Positions 29,239-39,622 of a DNA stretch of 57,288 nt are shown piece after piece. The stretch's first letter is position 1; every line of letters begins with the position of its first letter. The position numbers and the translations under genes are program-made. The notes beneath the pieces were generated by a model. That model worked only from the letters and a program-made list of their open reading frames with translations. It did not search any database and was not told the DNA's origin. Source of the stretch: Fibrobacter succinogenes (GTDB lineage Bacteria; Fibrobacterota; Fibrobacteria; Fibrobacterales; Fibrobacteraceae); the NCBI GenBank assembly GCA_902762795.1, contig CACWPM010000042.1, positions 1 to 57,288 on the forward strand, read 5' to 3'.

Positions 29239-30930
29239 ATGGAATACGTCATATTCAGCAGCGTATACAAAGAATTTAGGGATGGTATACTAGACAATAT
29301 TCCTGACATATTGGCTATGTCCAAACGCATAGCCACAGCGGTTCCTCCAATATGCAATATTCTAAACATCGGTTATATCAAGCTAAAATTGATAGCCCCT
29401 AGTTCGATTATTGCAAAAAACGGCATGAATGACGAAAAGATGATTTTCGAAGACCCAAGCGGTTACGAACTCGTCCCCATGATTCAGACATACCGCACAG
29501 GTGAAAATGGCATGGTGACCATCGAAATTCGAGCCAAAAAAGGTCACAAATTTACAAATTCAGAAGTCCAAGCAGTAAAGCTCATCTGCGACGACATGTT
29601 CATCATTCTCGGTAGATCCCGCTTGATGAGCGCCGTCCATTACGCAAGCCAGACCGACACGATGACAGGCATTCCGAACCTGCCACACCTCATTCAGCAC
29701 GGAATCGACCTTAGGGCTAAACAAAAACTGCAAAATTTCAACGGCTTTTTCATAAACCTGAAAAACTACAAGTACGTCAACCAAGCCAAAGGCCCCGCCG
29801 TGGGCGACAAGGGCATCATCACTTTTGCCCGTACTGTCACGATAATGTGCCATGACGAAGAAATGCTGGCAAGACTTGGTGGCGACAACTTCTTTGCACT
29901 CATCAAAAAAGAAAACACAGACGAATTTATCAAGCAGCTGTCCCCTTTGCAAATTCCAATTCCTGTAGATGGAAACATCTTGCCGCTTACAATCCATTGC
30001 CGTCTCGGGATTTATGACATCAAGCCCGCGGACACAATGAACGAAGCCATGCATGCCGCCTCGATAGCGCTCAACGAAGCCAAGACGCATCCAGGCAACG
30101 ACATCGTCTACTTTTCAAAGCCGATGCTCGAAACGCTATCGCACGAAAAAGAAATTTCTTCGATATTCAACGAAGCCCTCAAGCGAAGGGAATTTATCGT
30201 CTATTACCAGCCAAAGGTTTCTCTAGGCAACACGACTCTTTGCGGATGCGAAGCCCTCGTGCGCTGGAACCGCAACGGACGCATCGTTTCTCCCGGCGAA
30301 TTTTTGCCAATTCTGGAAAAAGAAGCCTCCGTGTGCCAATTGGACTTTTACGTATTCCGCAAGGTCTGCGAAGATATCCGTTCATGGCTGAACGCAGGCT
30401 ATACCCCCGTCCGTGTCTCCTCCAATTTTTCAAGACTGCACTTGCGCAATCCCCGTCTTGCCCAAGATATTCTTGATATCATGAAGGAATACAATATTGA
30501 CAGCAAATACATCGAAATTGAACTGACTGAAGCATCGGATTTTGAAGACAAAGTCGCCATGCAAAAATTCGTGAACGAGTTGCGTCAAAATGGCATTTCC
30601 GTTTCTATCGATGATTTCGGCACGGGCTACTCCACGTTCAATGCGCTCAAAGACTTGAACGTGAACGTCATCAAGCTCGACAAGTCCTTACTGGACCACA
30701 TCGGCGAAAGCAAACATCATGACGAAGTTGTCGTGAAGAACATGGTGAACATGATTAACGAGCTCAATCTCGAAGTGGTCGCCGAAGGTGTCGAAAACAA
30801 CAAGCAACTGGATTTTTTAAACAACGCCAAATGCTCGACCGTCCAAGGTTTCATTTACGATAAGCCCTTGACTAAAGAAGATTTCGAGGCAAGGCTTTCG
30901 CATAAAATAACGTATAAAAATTCAATCTAG
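29239..30930 (+). CDS. Degenerate GGDEF plus EAL cyclic-di-GMP phosphodiesterase
   Basis: A 563-residue cytosolic protein: an N-terminal GAF-like region (about 1-130), a GGDEF domain (140-285) and an EAL domain (about 300-555). The GGDEF signature reads RLGGDNF, so the catalytic Glu pair is lost and cyclase activity is unlikely. The EAL side looks complete: YYQPKVSL, CEALVRW, SSNFSRLHL, IEIELTEAS, SIDDFGTGYST, VIKLDKSLL, AEGVE and VQGFIYDKP. So hydrolysis of c-di-GMP is the likely activity, with GGDNF as a possible GTP sensor. ATG 29239 has AAGGG 7 nt upstream; the longer frame starts at a TTG without a site. Confidence 0.9.
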   Translation: MEYVIFSSVYKEFRDGILDNIPDILAMSKRIATAVPPICNILNIGYIKLKLIAPSSIIAKNGMNDEKMIFEDPSGYELVPMIQTYRTGENGMVTIEIRAKKGHKFTNSEVQAVKLICDDMFIILGRSRLMSAVHYASQTDTMTGIPNLPHLIQHGIDLRAKQKLQNFNGFFINLKNYKYVNQAKGPAVGDKGIITFARTVTIMCHDEEMLARLGGDNFFALIKKENTDEFIKQLSPLQIPIPVDGNILPLTIHCRLGIYDIKPADTMNEAMHAASIALNEAKTHPGNDIVYFSKPMLETLSHEKEISSIFNEALKRREFIVYYQPKVSLGNTTLCGCEALVRWNRNGRIVSPGEFLPILEKEASVCQLDFYVFRKVCEDIRSWLNAGYTPVRVSSNFSRLHLRNPRLAQDILDIMKEYNIDSKYIEIELTEASDFEDKVAMQKFVNELRQNGISVSIDDFGTGYSTFNALKDLNVNVIKLDKSLLDHIGESKHHDEVVVKNMVNMINELNLEVVAEGVENNKQLDFLNNAKCSTVQGFIYDKPLTKEDFEARLSHKITYKNSI

Positions 30931-31370
30931 AAAAACATCCAGACGGCCATCCACAAGACCATAAGCCCGAATTCAATTTCTCTGGAAATTCTAGCCATAA
31001 AGCAACATCCAAGTGCGATTTCGGCAATCGCTGCAAGCCTTATCCATGGCGCATCCTCGCCCATTTGGTATAGCGATACATTCCCGACAAGTTCCAGCCA
31101 AAGCCAAAAAGTCTGCGCAAGCACCATAAAGCGTCTGCGATTCTCACGAAGACCCGTCGTAAAAACGCAGAACGTTAGCGCCACCATGCGGAAAGGATAA
31201 TTTTCCATCGACGAAATGGCGAGATTTCCAACAAATGCACAGAAAAGGCAACTCGTCATGACAACAAGAAACATCATGAGCGTCACGCGGAACATCCCCT
31301 TCATTTTCCAAAGGAGCGCCGCAAAAACGAGGCACAAGAGACAAGCCACGGCATTGGCAAACATGCTCAT
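30927..31370 (-). CDS. Small membrane protein, partner of the NrfD-like gene
   Basis: A 147-residue protein with four or five hydrophobic helices (MSMFANAVACLLCLVFAALLW, FRVTLMMFLVVMTSCLFCAF and others) and no cofactor motif. Its ATG overlaps the stop of the upstream gene as ATGA, so the two are translated together and probably work together. I do not recognise the family. Its stop also overlaps the end of the convergent GGDEF-EAL gene by 4 nt. Confidence 0.7.
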   Translation of the reverse strand: MSMFANAVACLLCLVFAALLWKMKGMFRVTLMMFLVVMTSCLFCAFVGNLAISSMENYPFRMVALTFCVFTTGLRENRRRFMVLAQTFWLWLELVGNVSLYQMGEDAPWIRLAAIAEIALGCCFMARISREIEFGLMVLWMAVWMFF

Positions 31371-32614
31371 TGGCGATTCTCCTTACGCTTTTTAGAGAAG
31401 CCGAGATGTACAAATGGTTGTAAACAGACTAACAATGAACTTACGTAAGCGCCAAACGGTCCAGAGAGGACTATCCAGTCCGAAGTAAAATAGCCATACA
31501 CTACAGCGGCAAGGATTCCACAAAGCACAGGCAATCGCACCACCTTGAATTCCGGAGCCGAAAACGGCGAGTAATATTTTTTCTCTTCGACATCAGGGAG
31601 TTCGCCATCCGGGCTATCGCTTTCCTCGCCCATCAGGATTTCATCATTTTCAAAAAAACGCGAAAGCAAGAAGCGCACTCCAAAAAATATTACGGCAAAA
31701 AGAGCTCCACCCGCAAACATAAGGCTCGCACTCCCAAAAGAGGCATTCGTGAAGAAATGGAAATCATTGTGGTTTACGACAAAGTCGCACTTGAGCAAGA
31801 CGCCAAACAGAATACTCGCAACAACAAGCAACCTTCCCCAAAGGCTCTCACGCACAACTTCAAAGAGCAACAGTTGCGGAATGGCGCAGGCAAATACAAA
31901 CGACGCTAAGCTACGCTCACCTTTCAAGAGGATTATCCAAAGGAACAGTAGTGACATGAACCAGCTACAAAGCATGAGGAAACGCCCTATTAATCGATTG
32001 TTGTAATTTTCGAACGAAAGCAGCGCAATCGAATTGGCAAGCCCCATGTAGAAAACACATGCGACCACATCCAGAGGAAAGAACGCACCCAGCCACAAAG
32101 CGTTTTCGAGTCGTGCAAAATCAAGGGCAAACGCAGACACGACCCAGAATATCGTCGGAAGAATAATCCATGCCAACGGTCTCCGGATTTTCGCAAGTTC
32201 CTTGCAGAGCGCAATATCTTCAGCAGAATCTGCAGCAACAAGATGCGTCACAAAGAACAAGAGTGAAATAAAACCGACGATAGCAATGCTAAACACTCCG
32301 TTATTTAACTGAATAGAATTCGGATAAAGCAATACAAAAAAGAGAGCTACCCCAAGACTGCAAAGGGAACTGAGCTCCAACAGAAGCGATGTGCGACGGT
32401 GGATTTTCACCTTCATAATAAGCAAAAACGCCGAAAGAAGAACGCCCGCCTGCGACATACCGATCCAAAAGATGAAAAGCGTCTTGGGGAACTTCCAATT
32501 ACCGCCATTATGCAAAAGCAATTCGATGGAACCGTCCCAAAACGAGCCGCCCACAGAAAGCAGGAGCATAAAGCACAACGCAATAAAAACAATTGTAACG
32601 ACTTTGCTGTTCAA
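31367..32614 (-). CDS. NrfD/PsrC-like polytopic membrane protein, orphan
   Basis: A 415-residue inner-membrane protein with eight or more helices. FIFWIGMSQAGVLLSAFLL followed by a basic loop, and later FALDFARLENALWLGAFFP plus LDVVACVFYMGLA, resemble the NrfD/ActC membrane quinol subunit of periplasmic oxidoreductases (WIGIGHAGTLISA and FDFA...FPPYFVAGA in ActC). The Fe-S and catalytic subunits that normally accompany NrfD are absent, and the acidic loop EESDSPDGELPDVEEKK is unusual. The start is a TTG at 32614 with no clear ribosome site. The assignment is by motif resemblance only; an unrelated eight-helix protein remains possible. Confidence 0.6.
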   Translation of the reverse strand: MNSKVVTIVFIALCFMLLLSVGGSFWDGSIELLLHNGGNWKFPKTLFIFWIGMSQAGVLLSAFLLIMKVKIHRRTSLLLELSSLCSLGVALFFVLLYPNSIQLNNGVFSIAIVGFISLLFFVTHLVAADSAEDIALCKELAKIRRPLAWIILPTIFWVVSAFALDFARLENALWLGAFFPLDVVACVFYMGLANSIALLSFENYNNRLIGRFLMLCSWFMSLLFLWIILLKGERSLASFVFACAIPQLLLFEVVRESLWGRLLVVASILFGVLLKCDFVVNHNDFHFFTNASFGSASLMFAGGALFAVIFFGVRFLLSRFFENDEILMGEESDSPDGELPDVEEKKYYSPFSAPEFKVVRLPVLCGILAAVVYGYFTSDWIVLSGPFGAYVSSLLVCLQPFVHLGFSKKRKENRQ

Positions 32615-32619
32615 TTTTT

Positions 32620-32725
32620 TGCTACAGGTTTTAGGTTATAGGATTTAGGTGAATGAAGCACAGACAGCCCAATTAATATTGAGCAATCCCCTAAGACCTA
32701 ACACCTAAAACCTAATAACTACAAT
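32620..32725. repeat. Composite spacer repeat (CCTAAA words, inverted halves)
   Basis: AGGTTTTAGGTTATAGGATT and TTAGGTG words on the left, CCTAAGACCTAACACCTAAA and ACCTAATAACT on the right. The two sides are complementary and can fold into a long imperfect stem between divergent genes. Confidence 0.6.
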
Positions 32726-32758
32726 ATATTTTTTTATTTTTTATATTAGGAGATTCGA

Positions 32759-33550
32759 ATGAAAAAAATTCTATTCTGTCTATTATTTTTCGCCATTTAT
32801 GCCGCCGCAAATTCTTGTACCAGGGCTTGGTTCGAAATCAATGCTTACGGATACTTCGCCTCAAACGACAGGCCCTATCTTGATTCGACACACCAAAATG
32901 AATTGACCTACGAAATCGACGAAAAATACATCTATAAAAACGGGATCATAGACTCCATTCTCACGTATCACCAAAAAGCGTCTTTACCAGAGTACATCGA
33001 TGCATTTAACTGGGACGAGGGCACGCTTATACACAACCGCACCTCAGTAAAAATATCCAGAAAAATCGTCAACGACACTCTAATAATTACAGAAACAGAG
33101 ACAAACCAGGTAATCATAAAGATTCTTGATAATTATGCAGAGAAGAAAATAATCAAATCAAAAACAGGCACTGAAACCTATAGACAAATATTCTTCAGCA
33201 ACGACACCCTTGTATTCCAGACAACTTCGACTTACAAATCGGGCGAGAAGGACTCGTATAAAACCATCACCGTCAAAGACCCGCAAGACGACTCCAAATG
33301 CACAGAATATGACGATGAAGGAGAAATTCAAGGACAGCTAGAATTCACAAAAAACGATAACGGCTATTCCATAAGGTACAATGATGAACAGTATGAGCCC
33401 AAAACAACTCCAAATTACAAAGAATACTTTATGGTAGTCCCAGAGCAATATCAATATACGACCTCGATCCGTAAACAGCGCCCGGCAGTAAAGATTTCGC
33501 CGAAAGCTAGATATTTCGATCTTTTAGGTAGGTACAAATTCAGTAAATAA
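32759..33550 (+). CDS. Secreted hypothetical protein with MORN-like repeats
   Basis: A 263-residue protein with a Sec signal (MKKILFCLLFFAIYAAANSC; the Cys could be lipidated). The body is hydrophilic and beta-rich with repeated short patterns such as KYIYKNGIIDSILTYHQK, TYKSGEKDSYKTITVKD and YDDEGEIQGQLEFTKNDNG, which look like degenerate MORN or YD-type repeats. It ends ISPKARYFDLLGRYKFSK; a terminal FDLLGR is reminiscent of sorting-tail motifs on exported proteins of Bacteroidota and Fibrobacter, but this is inference. AGGAG lies 6 nt before the ATG. Function unknown. Confidence 0.72.
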   Translation: MKKILFCLLFFAIYAAANSCTRAWFEINAYGYFASNDRPYLDSTHQNELTYEIDEKYIYKNGIIDSILTYHQKASLPEYIDAFNWDEGTLIHNRTSVKISRKIVNDTLIITETETNQVIIKILDNYAEKKIIKSKTGTETYRQIFFSNDTLVFQTTSTYKSGEKDSYKTITVKDPQDDSKCTEYDDEGEIQGQLEFTKNDNGYSIRYNDEQYEPKTTPNYKEYFMVVPEQYQYTTSIRKQRPAVKISPKARYFDLLGRYKFSK

Positions 33551-33624
33551 CATTTTCACAGTCATGCATGGACGCAAAAACAAGCTTTAAGAATGACAGC
33601 TTCATGCAGACAGTCTCTTAACAA

Positions 33625-34173
33625 ATGAGTATCATAGAAATTATCATTATCGCGATTGTCGAAGCGATGGACTGCTTTGCAGTCGCAATTTCGACCGGGC
33701 TTTGTAAATCGGGCATTCGTTATAGCAGCGCGTTTTTGCAGGCCGTAAGCTTCGGCGTTTTTCAAGGGGGCATGACGCTCCTCGGTTTTTTTCTTGGAAA
33801 TTTCGCAGAACGCTGGTTCAATGCGGTGGGCACTCCGATTGCCTGCACAATACTCTGCGTTTTAGGCGGACGCATGATCTGGAGCGCCGTTAGAGGCGGC
33901 GAACAAACGGCATCTTGTAAACACCTGAGCCTAACAAGCATTTTGCTTTTGTCGATTGCGACAAGCATTGACGCGTTTGCTGTAGGAATTTCATTTGCGT
34001 TCATGAACGTGAACATGAATTTCGCCGTGAGCGCCATTGCATTTGCAAGCTTTGCAATGGGAATCATCGGCTTTGAAATCGGGCGCCACGCTTCCAAGCG
34101 GTTCAAGACGAAAATCCCGGAAATTATTGCGGGGATTATTCTCATTGCTATTGGCGTGAAGATGTTTATTTAG
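33625..34173 (+). CDS. mntP: Manganese efflux pump MntP
   Basis: A 182-residue inner-membrane protein with six predicted helices that exports Mn2+. The two family signature helices, each with an Asp, are present: IVEAMDCFAVAISTG and ATSIDAFAVGISFAF, plus GFEIGRHASKR and the closing AGIILIAIGVKMF. Length equals the family norm. No yybP-ykoY-type manganese riboswitch can be seen in the 74 nt upstream, and no ribosome site is strong, so control is not evident from sequence. Confidence 0.93.
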   Translation: MSIIEIIIIAIVEAMDCFAVAISTGLCKSGIRYSSAFLQAVSFGVFQGGMTLLGFFLGNFAERWFNAVGTPIACTILCVLGGRMIWSAVRGGEQTASCKHLSLTSILLLSIATSIDAFAVGISFAFMNVNMNFAVSAIAFASFAMGIIGFEIGRHASKRFKTKIPEIIAGIILIAIGVKMFI

Positions 34174-34174
34174 C

Positions 34175-36597
<2,423 letters not shown>

Positions 36598-36923
36598 CCC
36601 CTATAATAAATAACAGTTCTTATTGCAAAAAGAGGCGCCCCACAACGGACGCCCCCAACCGTTTTAAATTCAAGATTTAGCACAGCGAAGCTACAATCTA
36701 CATCCTTAAAAAAGGACTGTTTTCAAAGCGGTTCGTTTTGGAATAAAACTTGGCTCAAAAGCCCTCGCTTCAATCCCTGCGTCCAAATGTATAAAAAAGT
36801 TAACACGCTGGCAAGGTGTAAAATGAAACACGGATTTCTCTAAATGAAAACACCGTAAAAAGCTCAAAAAAGCATTTTTCACTCGCATTGCCTAAAATTC
36901 CATTTTTTAGTAAATTTTAGCGC
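36598..36923. other. Spacer between ligA and the CobW-type GTPase gene
   Basis: 326 bp. Near 36635-36662 there is an imperfect GGCGCCCC...GGACGCC hairpin with TCTTTTTG beyond it on the minus strand only. The remainder is AT-rich with no frame over 60 codons that looks real, and no clear promoter or metal-regulator box. Confidence 0.4.
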
Positions 36924-38246
36924 ATGAAATCAGTACCTATAACGCTCCTGACCGGTTACTTGGGAGCCGGCAAAACAACTCTCCTCAACTACGTTCTCAA
37001 CAATCAGCAGGGCTACCACGTCGCCGTCATCGTGAACGACATTGGCGAAGTGAATATCGACCAGACTTTAATTGAAAAGGGCGGAAACATCACCAAGGAA
37101 GACTCGGGCAAGGTAGTCCCGCTTTCGAACGGTTGCATTTGCTGCTCGCTTAAAACCGACTTGATCGAACAAATTGCCGAACTTTTGGAAATGGGCAAAT
37201 TCGACTATATCCTCATCGAAGCGAGCGGCATTTGCGAACCAATTCCTATCGCACAGACCATCAGCTTTGCAGGAAGCCAGCTCCAGAGCAAGGACGGCAA
37301 GCGCCTCGCCTGCCATTTGGACAATATTGTCGCCGTTGTGGACGCGCTCCGCCTCGCCGATGAATTTGCCGGTGGCGAAAAGCTCCTCGACGAAAATCTC
37401 GAAGAAGAAGATATTGCAAACTTGCTCATCCAGCAGATTGAATTCTGCAATACGATTATCGTGAACAAGGTCGATGCGCTGAGCAAACACGACTTGGAAC
37501 ACGTGAAGGCCGTCGTGAAGGCTTTGCAGCCGACCGCCAAGATGATCGAGACGAACTACGGCAAGGTCGACATGAAGGACATTCTCGACACGAAGCAGTT
37601 CGACTTCAACAAGGTCGCCGAATCGAGCACTTGGGCAATCAAGCTCAACGAAGAAGGCCACGACAACCACGATGACGATGATGACGACGATCATGACGAA
37701 CATGAACATCACCACCACGACCATGACGATGACCACGATGAGCATGAGCACCATCATCACGACCATGATGAGCACGAACATCATCATGACCACGACGATG
37801 AAGACCACAGCCATTGCGACCATGAACATGGCATTTGCCACTGCGGCCACCACCACGACAAGGATCATCCGCACGGTGACGAATATGGCATCAGCACGTT
37901 TGTCTACGAAGACCACCGTCCGCTGAACCGCGAAAAGTTCGAAGCGTTCCTCGATGACTATCCGACAAGCATCATCCGTACGAAGGGTCTCATCTGGTTC
38001 AGCGATGAGCGCAGCGAAAGCTACTTGTTCGAACAGGCTGGCAAGCAGGCCTCGGCCCAGAATTTTGGACGTTGGTTCGCCGCCGAAAGCGAAGCTGAAC
38101 AGAAGCGCATTCTCGAAGAAAATCCGCAGCTCCAGAAAATCTGGGACGAAAAGTACGGCGACCGCATCATCCGCTTGGTGTTCATCGGCCAGCACATGGA
38201 CAAGAAGAAGATTATCCAGGTGATGAACGACTGCTTGGACGATTAA
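36924..38246 (+). CDS. CobW/COG0523-family metallochaperone GTPase with His/Asp-rich loop
   Basis: A 440-residue G3E-type P-loop GTPase predicted to deliver zinc or another metal to a client. It has Walker A TGYLGAGKTTLLN, the metal-binding GCICCSL (CxCC), a Walker B-like LIEASGICEP, and the base-specificity NKVD. The CobW C-terminal domain (STFVYEDHRPLNREKFEAFL onward) is interrupted by a very long His/Asp/Glu run from about residue 246 to 322 with more than 30 His residues. This is longer than in most family members and should bind many divalent ions. The family includes ZigA/YeiR/YjiA types; client and metal cannot be told. No ribosome site is strong. Confidence 0.9.
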   Translation: MKSVPITLLTGYLGAGKTTLLNYVLNNQQGYHVAVIVNDIGEVNIDQTLIEKGGNITKEDSGKVVPLSNGCICCSLKTDLIEQIAELLEMGKFDYILIEASGICEPIPIAQTISFAGSQLQSKDGKRLACHLDNIVAVVDALRLADEFAGGEKLLDENLEEEDIANLLIQQIEFCNTIIVNKVDALSKHDLEHVKAVVKALQPTAKMIETNYGKVDMKDILDTKQFDFNKVAESSTWAIKLNEEGHDNHDDDDDDDHDEHEHHHHDHDDDHDEHEHHHHDHDEHEHHHDHDDEDHSHCDHEHGICHCGHHHDKDHPHGDEYGISTFVYEDHRPLNREKFEAFLDDYPTSIIRTKGLIWFSDERSESYLFEQAGKQASAQNFGRWFAAESEAEQKRILEENPQLQKIWDEKYGDRIIRLVFIGQHMDKKKIIQVMNDCLDD

Positions 38247-38257
38247 CGCAATGTCAA

Positions 38258-38325
38258 GCCCGCCTCCGAGCGGGCATCTCCTTTTATGATTTGAAATTTC
38301 CCGCGACCATTCGCGGGGATTTTTT
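38258..38325 (+). terminator. Two consecutive hairpins after the GTPase gene
   Basis: GCCCGC-CTCCGA-GCGGGC (38258-38275) then CCCGCG-ACCATT-CGCGGG (38300-38317) followed by ATTTTTT. The second is a good Rho-independent terminator; the first may be a weak one. Confidence 0.75.
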
Positions 38326-38363
38326 ATATATTATTTACGTTATTTCAAACGTTTGGGGCATTT

Positions 38364-39320
38364 ATGCTAAAAATTTTATCGATGATTGCGGCAACAACTC
38401 TTTTGTTTGTTGCTTGCGATAATTCCTCATCCGACCCATCTTCATCAAACCAAGAAGGGACTTCACAAAATACCGTCATGGACACACTCCCCTTCGATAC
38501 GACTGGAATAAAGTCTCAGGTTTTCAGCTATAAAAAGCCAGAAAAAATTTTCACAGCCGAAGGATTGCGCCAGCACAAGGAAAAATACGGCGAATTTTGG
38601 GAGAATTACATTTATTTGGAATGGTTTTCCAAAGAATATTGCGAGAATACAGGTATTGATGACAACGGAAACAGGACGATGAAGCCGACCAGGAATCTGT
38701 ACTCAGGGCCCCACGCTTTTTTCGTTCGAGAAGATTCGCTCATGTTTGCTCAAATACTCACGCACTGTCCATCGCTTTCTTGGGGCGCATGCGATGGCGC
38801 GGACTCCTACTCAGGAAAGATTACAGTCGGGAATAACGATTTCTATTACAACGAATCCGAAAAACGCTTGATTCAAATAAACGATTCCACGGTTACCATC
38901 TGGTACGCTGACGGGAGATTGTTCATTCCAGCAGTAGAAACAGATATGGATTCGCTTAACGAAGTTTCTTATGGATGGACTAGGGACATATTCGAAGGCG
39001 ACTCCATGGTAACATTTATCGATAACGGATCTTCCCATATTAGTGATACAATTTTCATCGAAAAATACAATGTGAAAATAACAGATAACGAGTACACATG
39101 GATTTTCGAAAACGAAACCTGCAAAGCATGGGGCTATAAAAACGATCCTTCAAAAACTTCATCCGAAAACTGCGACGCCCGTGCGAAGCGTTATAACGAT
39201 GCGTCCGATTGCATTCGACGCAACATGGGCGCCCCCAATGGCATCCTGGTGAGTTTATGCCGCCCCAATAAAACTAAATACCGTTCTATATGGTGCATCT
39301 TGGATGAAGATATGCCCTAA
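38364..39320 (+). CDS. Hypothetical lipoprotein
   Basis: A 318-residue lipoprotein with signal MLKILSMIAATTLLFVAC (lipobox FVAC) and a short Ser/Asn linker. The body contains six or more cysteines (YCENTG, THCPSLSWGACDGADSY, NETCKAWG, SENCDARAK, DCIRRN, SLCRPN), suggesting an oxidised extracytoplasmic fold. I do not recognise a family; WSTSD- or FISUMP-type repeats are absent. GGGG lies 5 nt before the ATG. It lies between a terminator and the trp promoter, so it is probably monocistronic. Confidence 0.8.
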   Translation: MLKILSMIAATTLLFVACDNSSSDPSSSNQEGTSQNTVMDTLPFDTTGIKSQVFSYKKPEKIFTAEGLRQHKEKYGEFWENYIYLEWFSKEYCENTGIDDNGNRTMKPTRNLYSGPHAFFVREDSLMFAQILTHCPSLSWGACDGADSYSGKITVGNNDFYYNESEKRLIQINDSTVTIWYADGRLFIPAVETDMDSLNEVSYGWTRDIFEGDSMVTFIDNGSSHISDTIFIEKYNVKITDNEYTWIFENETCKAWGYKNDPSKTSSENCDARAKRYNDASDCIRRNMGAPNGILVSLCRPNKTKYRSIWCILDEDMP

Positions 39321-39376
39321 AAATAGATTTGCAGAGTAGTTTTATAGGATTTTTCAAGAATTTTTGAACTCATCCC

Positions 39377-39405
39377 TTGACAACTGGATTTTGGATTGAT
39401 ATTTT
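39377..39405 (+). promoter_or_regulatory. Promoter of the trp leader-trpE-trpGD operon
   Basis: TTGACA (39377-39382), exactly 17 nt, then TATTTT (39400-39405). Transcription should start near 39412, about 27 nt before the leader peptide ATG. Confidence 0.8.
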
Positions 39406-39438
39406 TGTAACATGATGAATTTCGTAACAAGTGCAACT

Positions 39439-39468
39439 ATGAACCGTCGTTGGTGGCGCGGACTCTAA
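39439..39468 (+). CDS. trpL: trp leader peptide with tandem Trp codons
   Basis: A nine-residue open frame MNRRWWRGL followed by TAA, with two adjacent TGG codons (39451-39456) after two Arg codons. It lies between a good promoter and a terminator-antiterminator set upstream of trpE, as in leader-peptide attenuation of E. coli trp. There is no strong Shine-Dalgarno; AACAAG lies about 10 nt upstream. Confidence 0.85.
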   Translation: MNRRWWRGL

Positions 39469-39546
39469 CATAGAGCCCGGCATTTGTTACAAATCACCCA
39501 AGATTTTTAAGCAAAGGCTTCCGGACTCACGGAGGCCTTCCTTTTT
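39460..39546 (+). promoter_or_regulatory. trp attenuator with alternative RNA hairpins
   Basis: Segment 1 (GGACTCTA, 39460-39467) pairs with segment 2 (TAGAGCCC, 39471-39478). Segment 2 (GAGCCCGG, 39473-39480) can instead pair with segment 3 (CCGGACTC, 39521-39528; 7 of 8). Segment 3 is needed for the terminator stem AAGGCTTCCG / CGGAGGCCTT (39514-39539), which is followed by CCTTTTT. This is the classical 1:2, 2:3, 3:4 arrangement: a ribosome stalled at the Trp codons would free segment 2 to form the antiterminator. Confidence 0.85.
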
Positions 39547-39622
39547 ACCGAAAATTGACGAAATCCTCCGGGGCATAAAGCCTTTGCGAAAGCAAACGAG
39601 TTTTAAAAACTAGAGGATTAAA

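Noticed and set aside
33550-33624. Manganese riboswitch (yybP-ykoY type) before mntP
   Set aside because: The 74-nt interval is too short and lacks the conserved loop sequences.
37068-38195. Val/Met-rich minus-strand frame opposite the CobW-type gene
   Set aside because: It is the reverse reading of the His/Asp run (GAC/CAC gives GTC/GTG), not a membrane protein.
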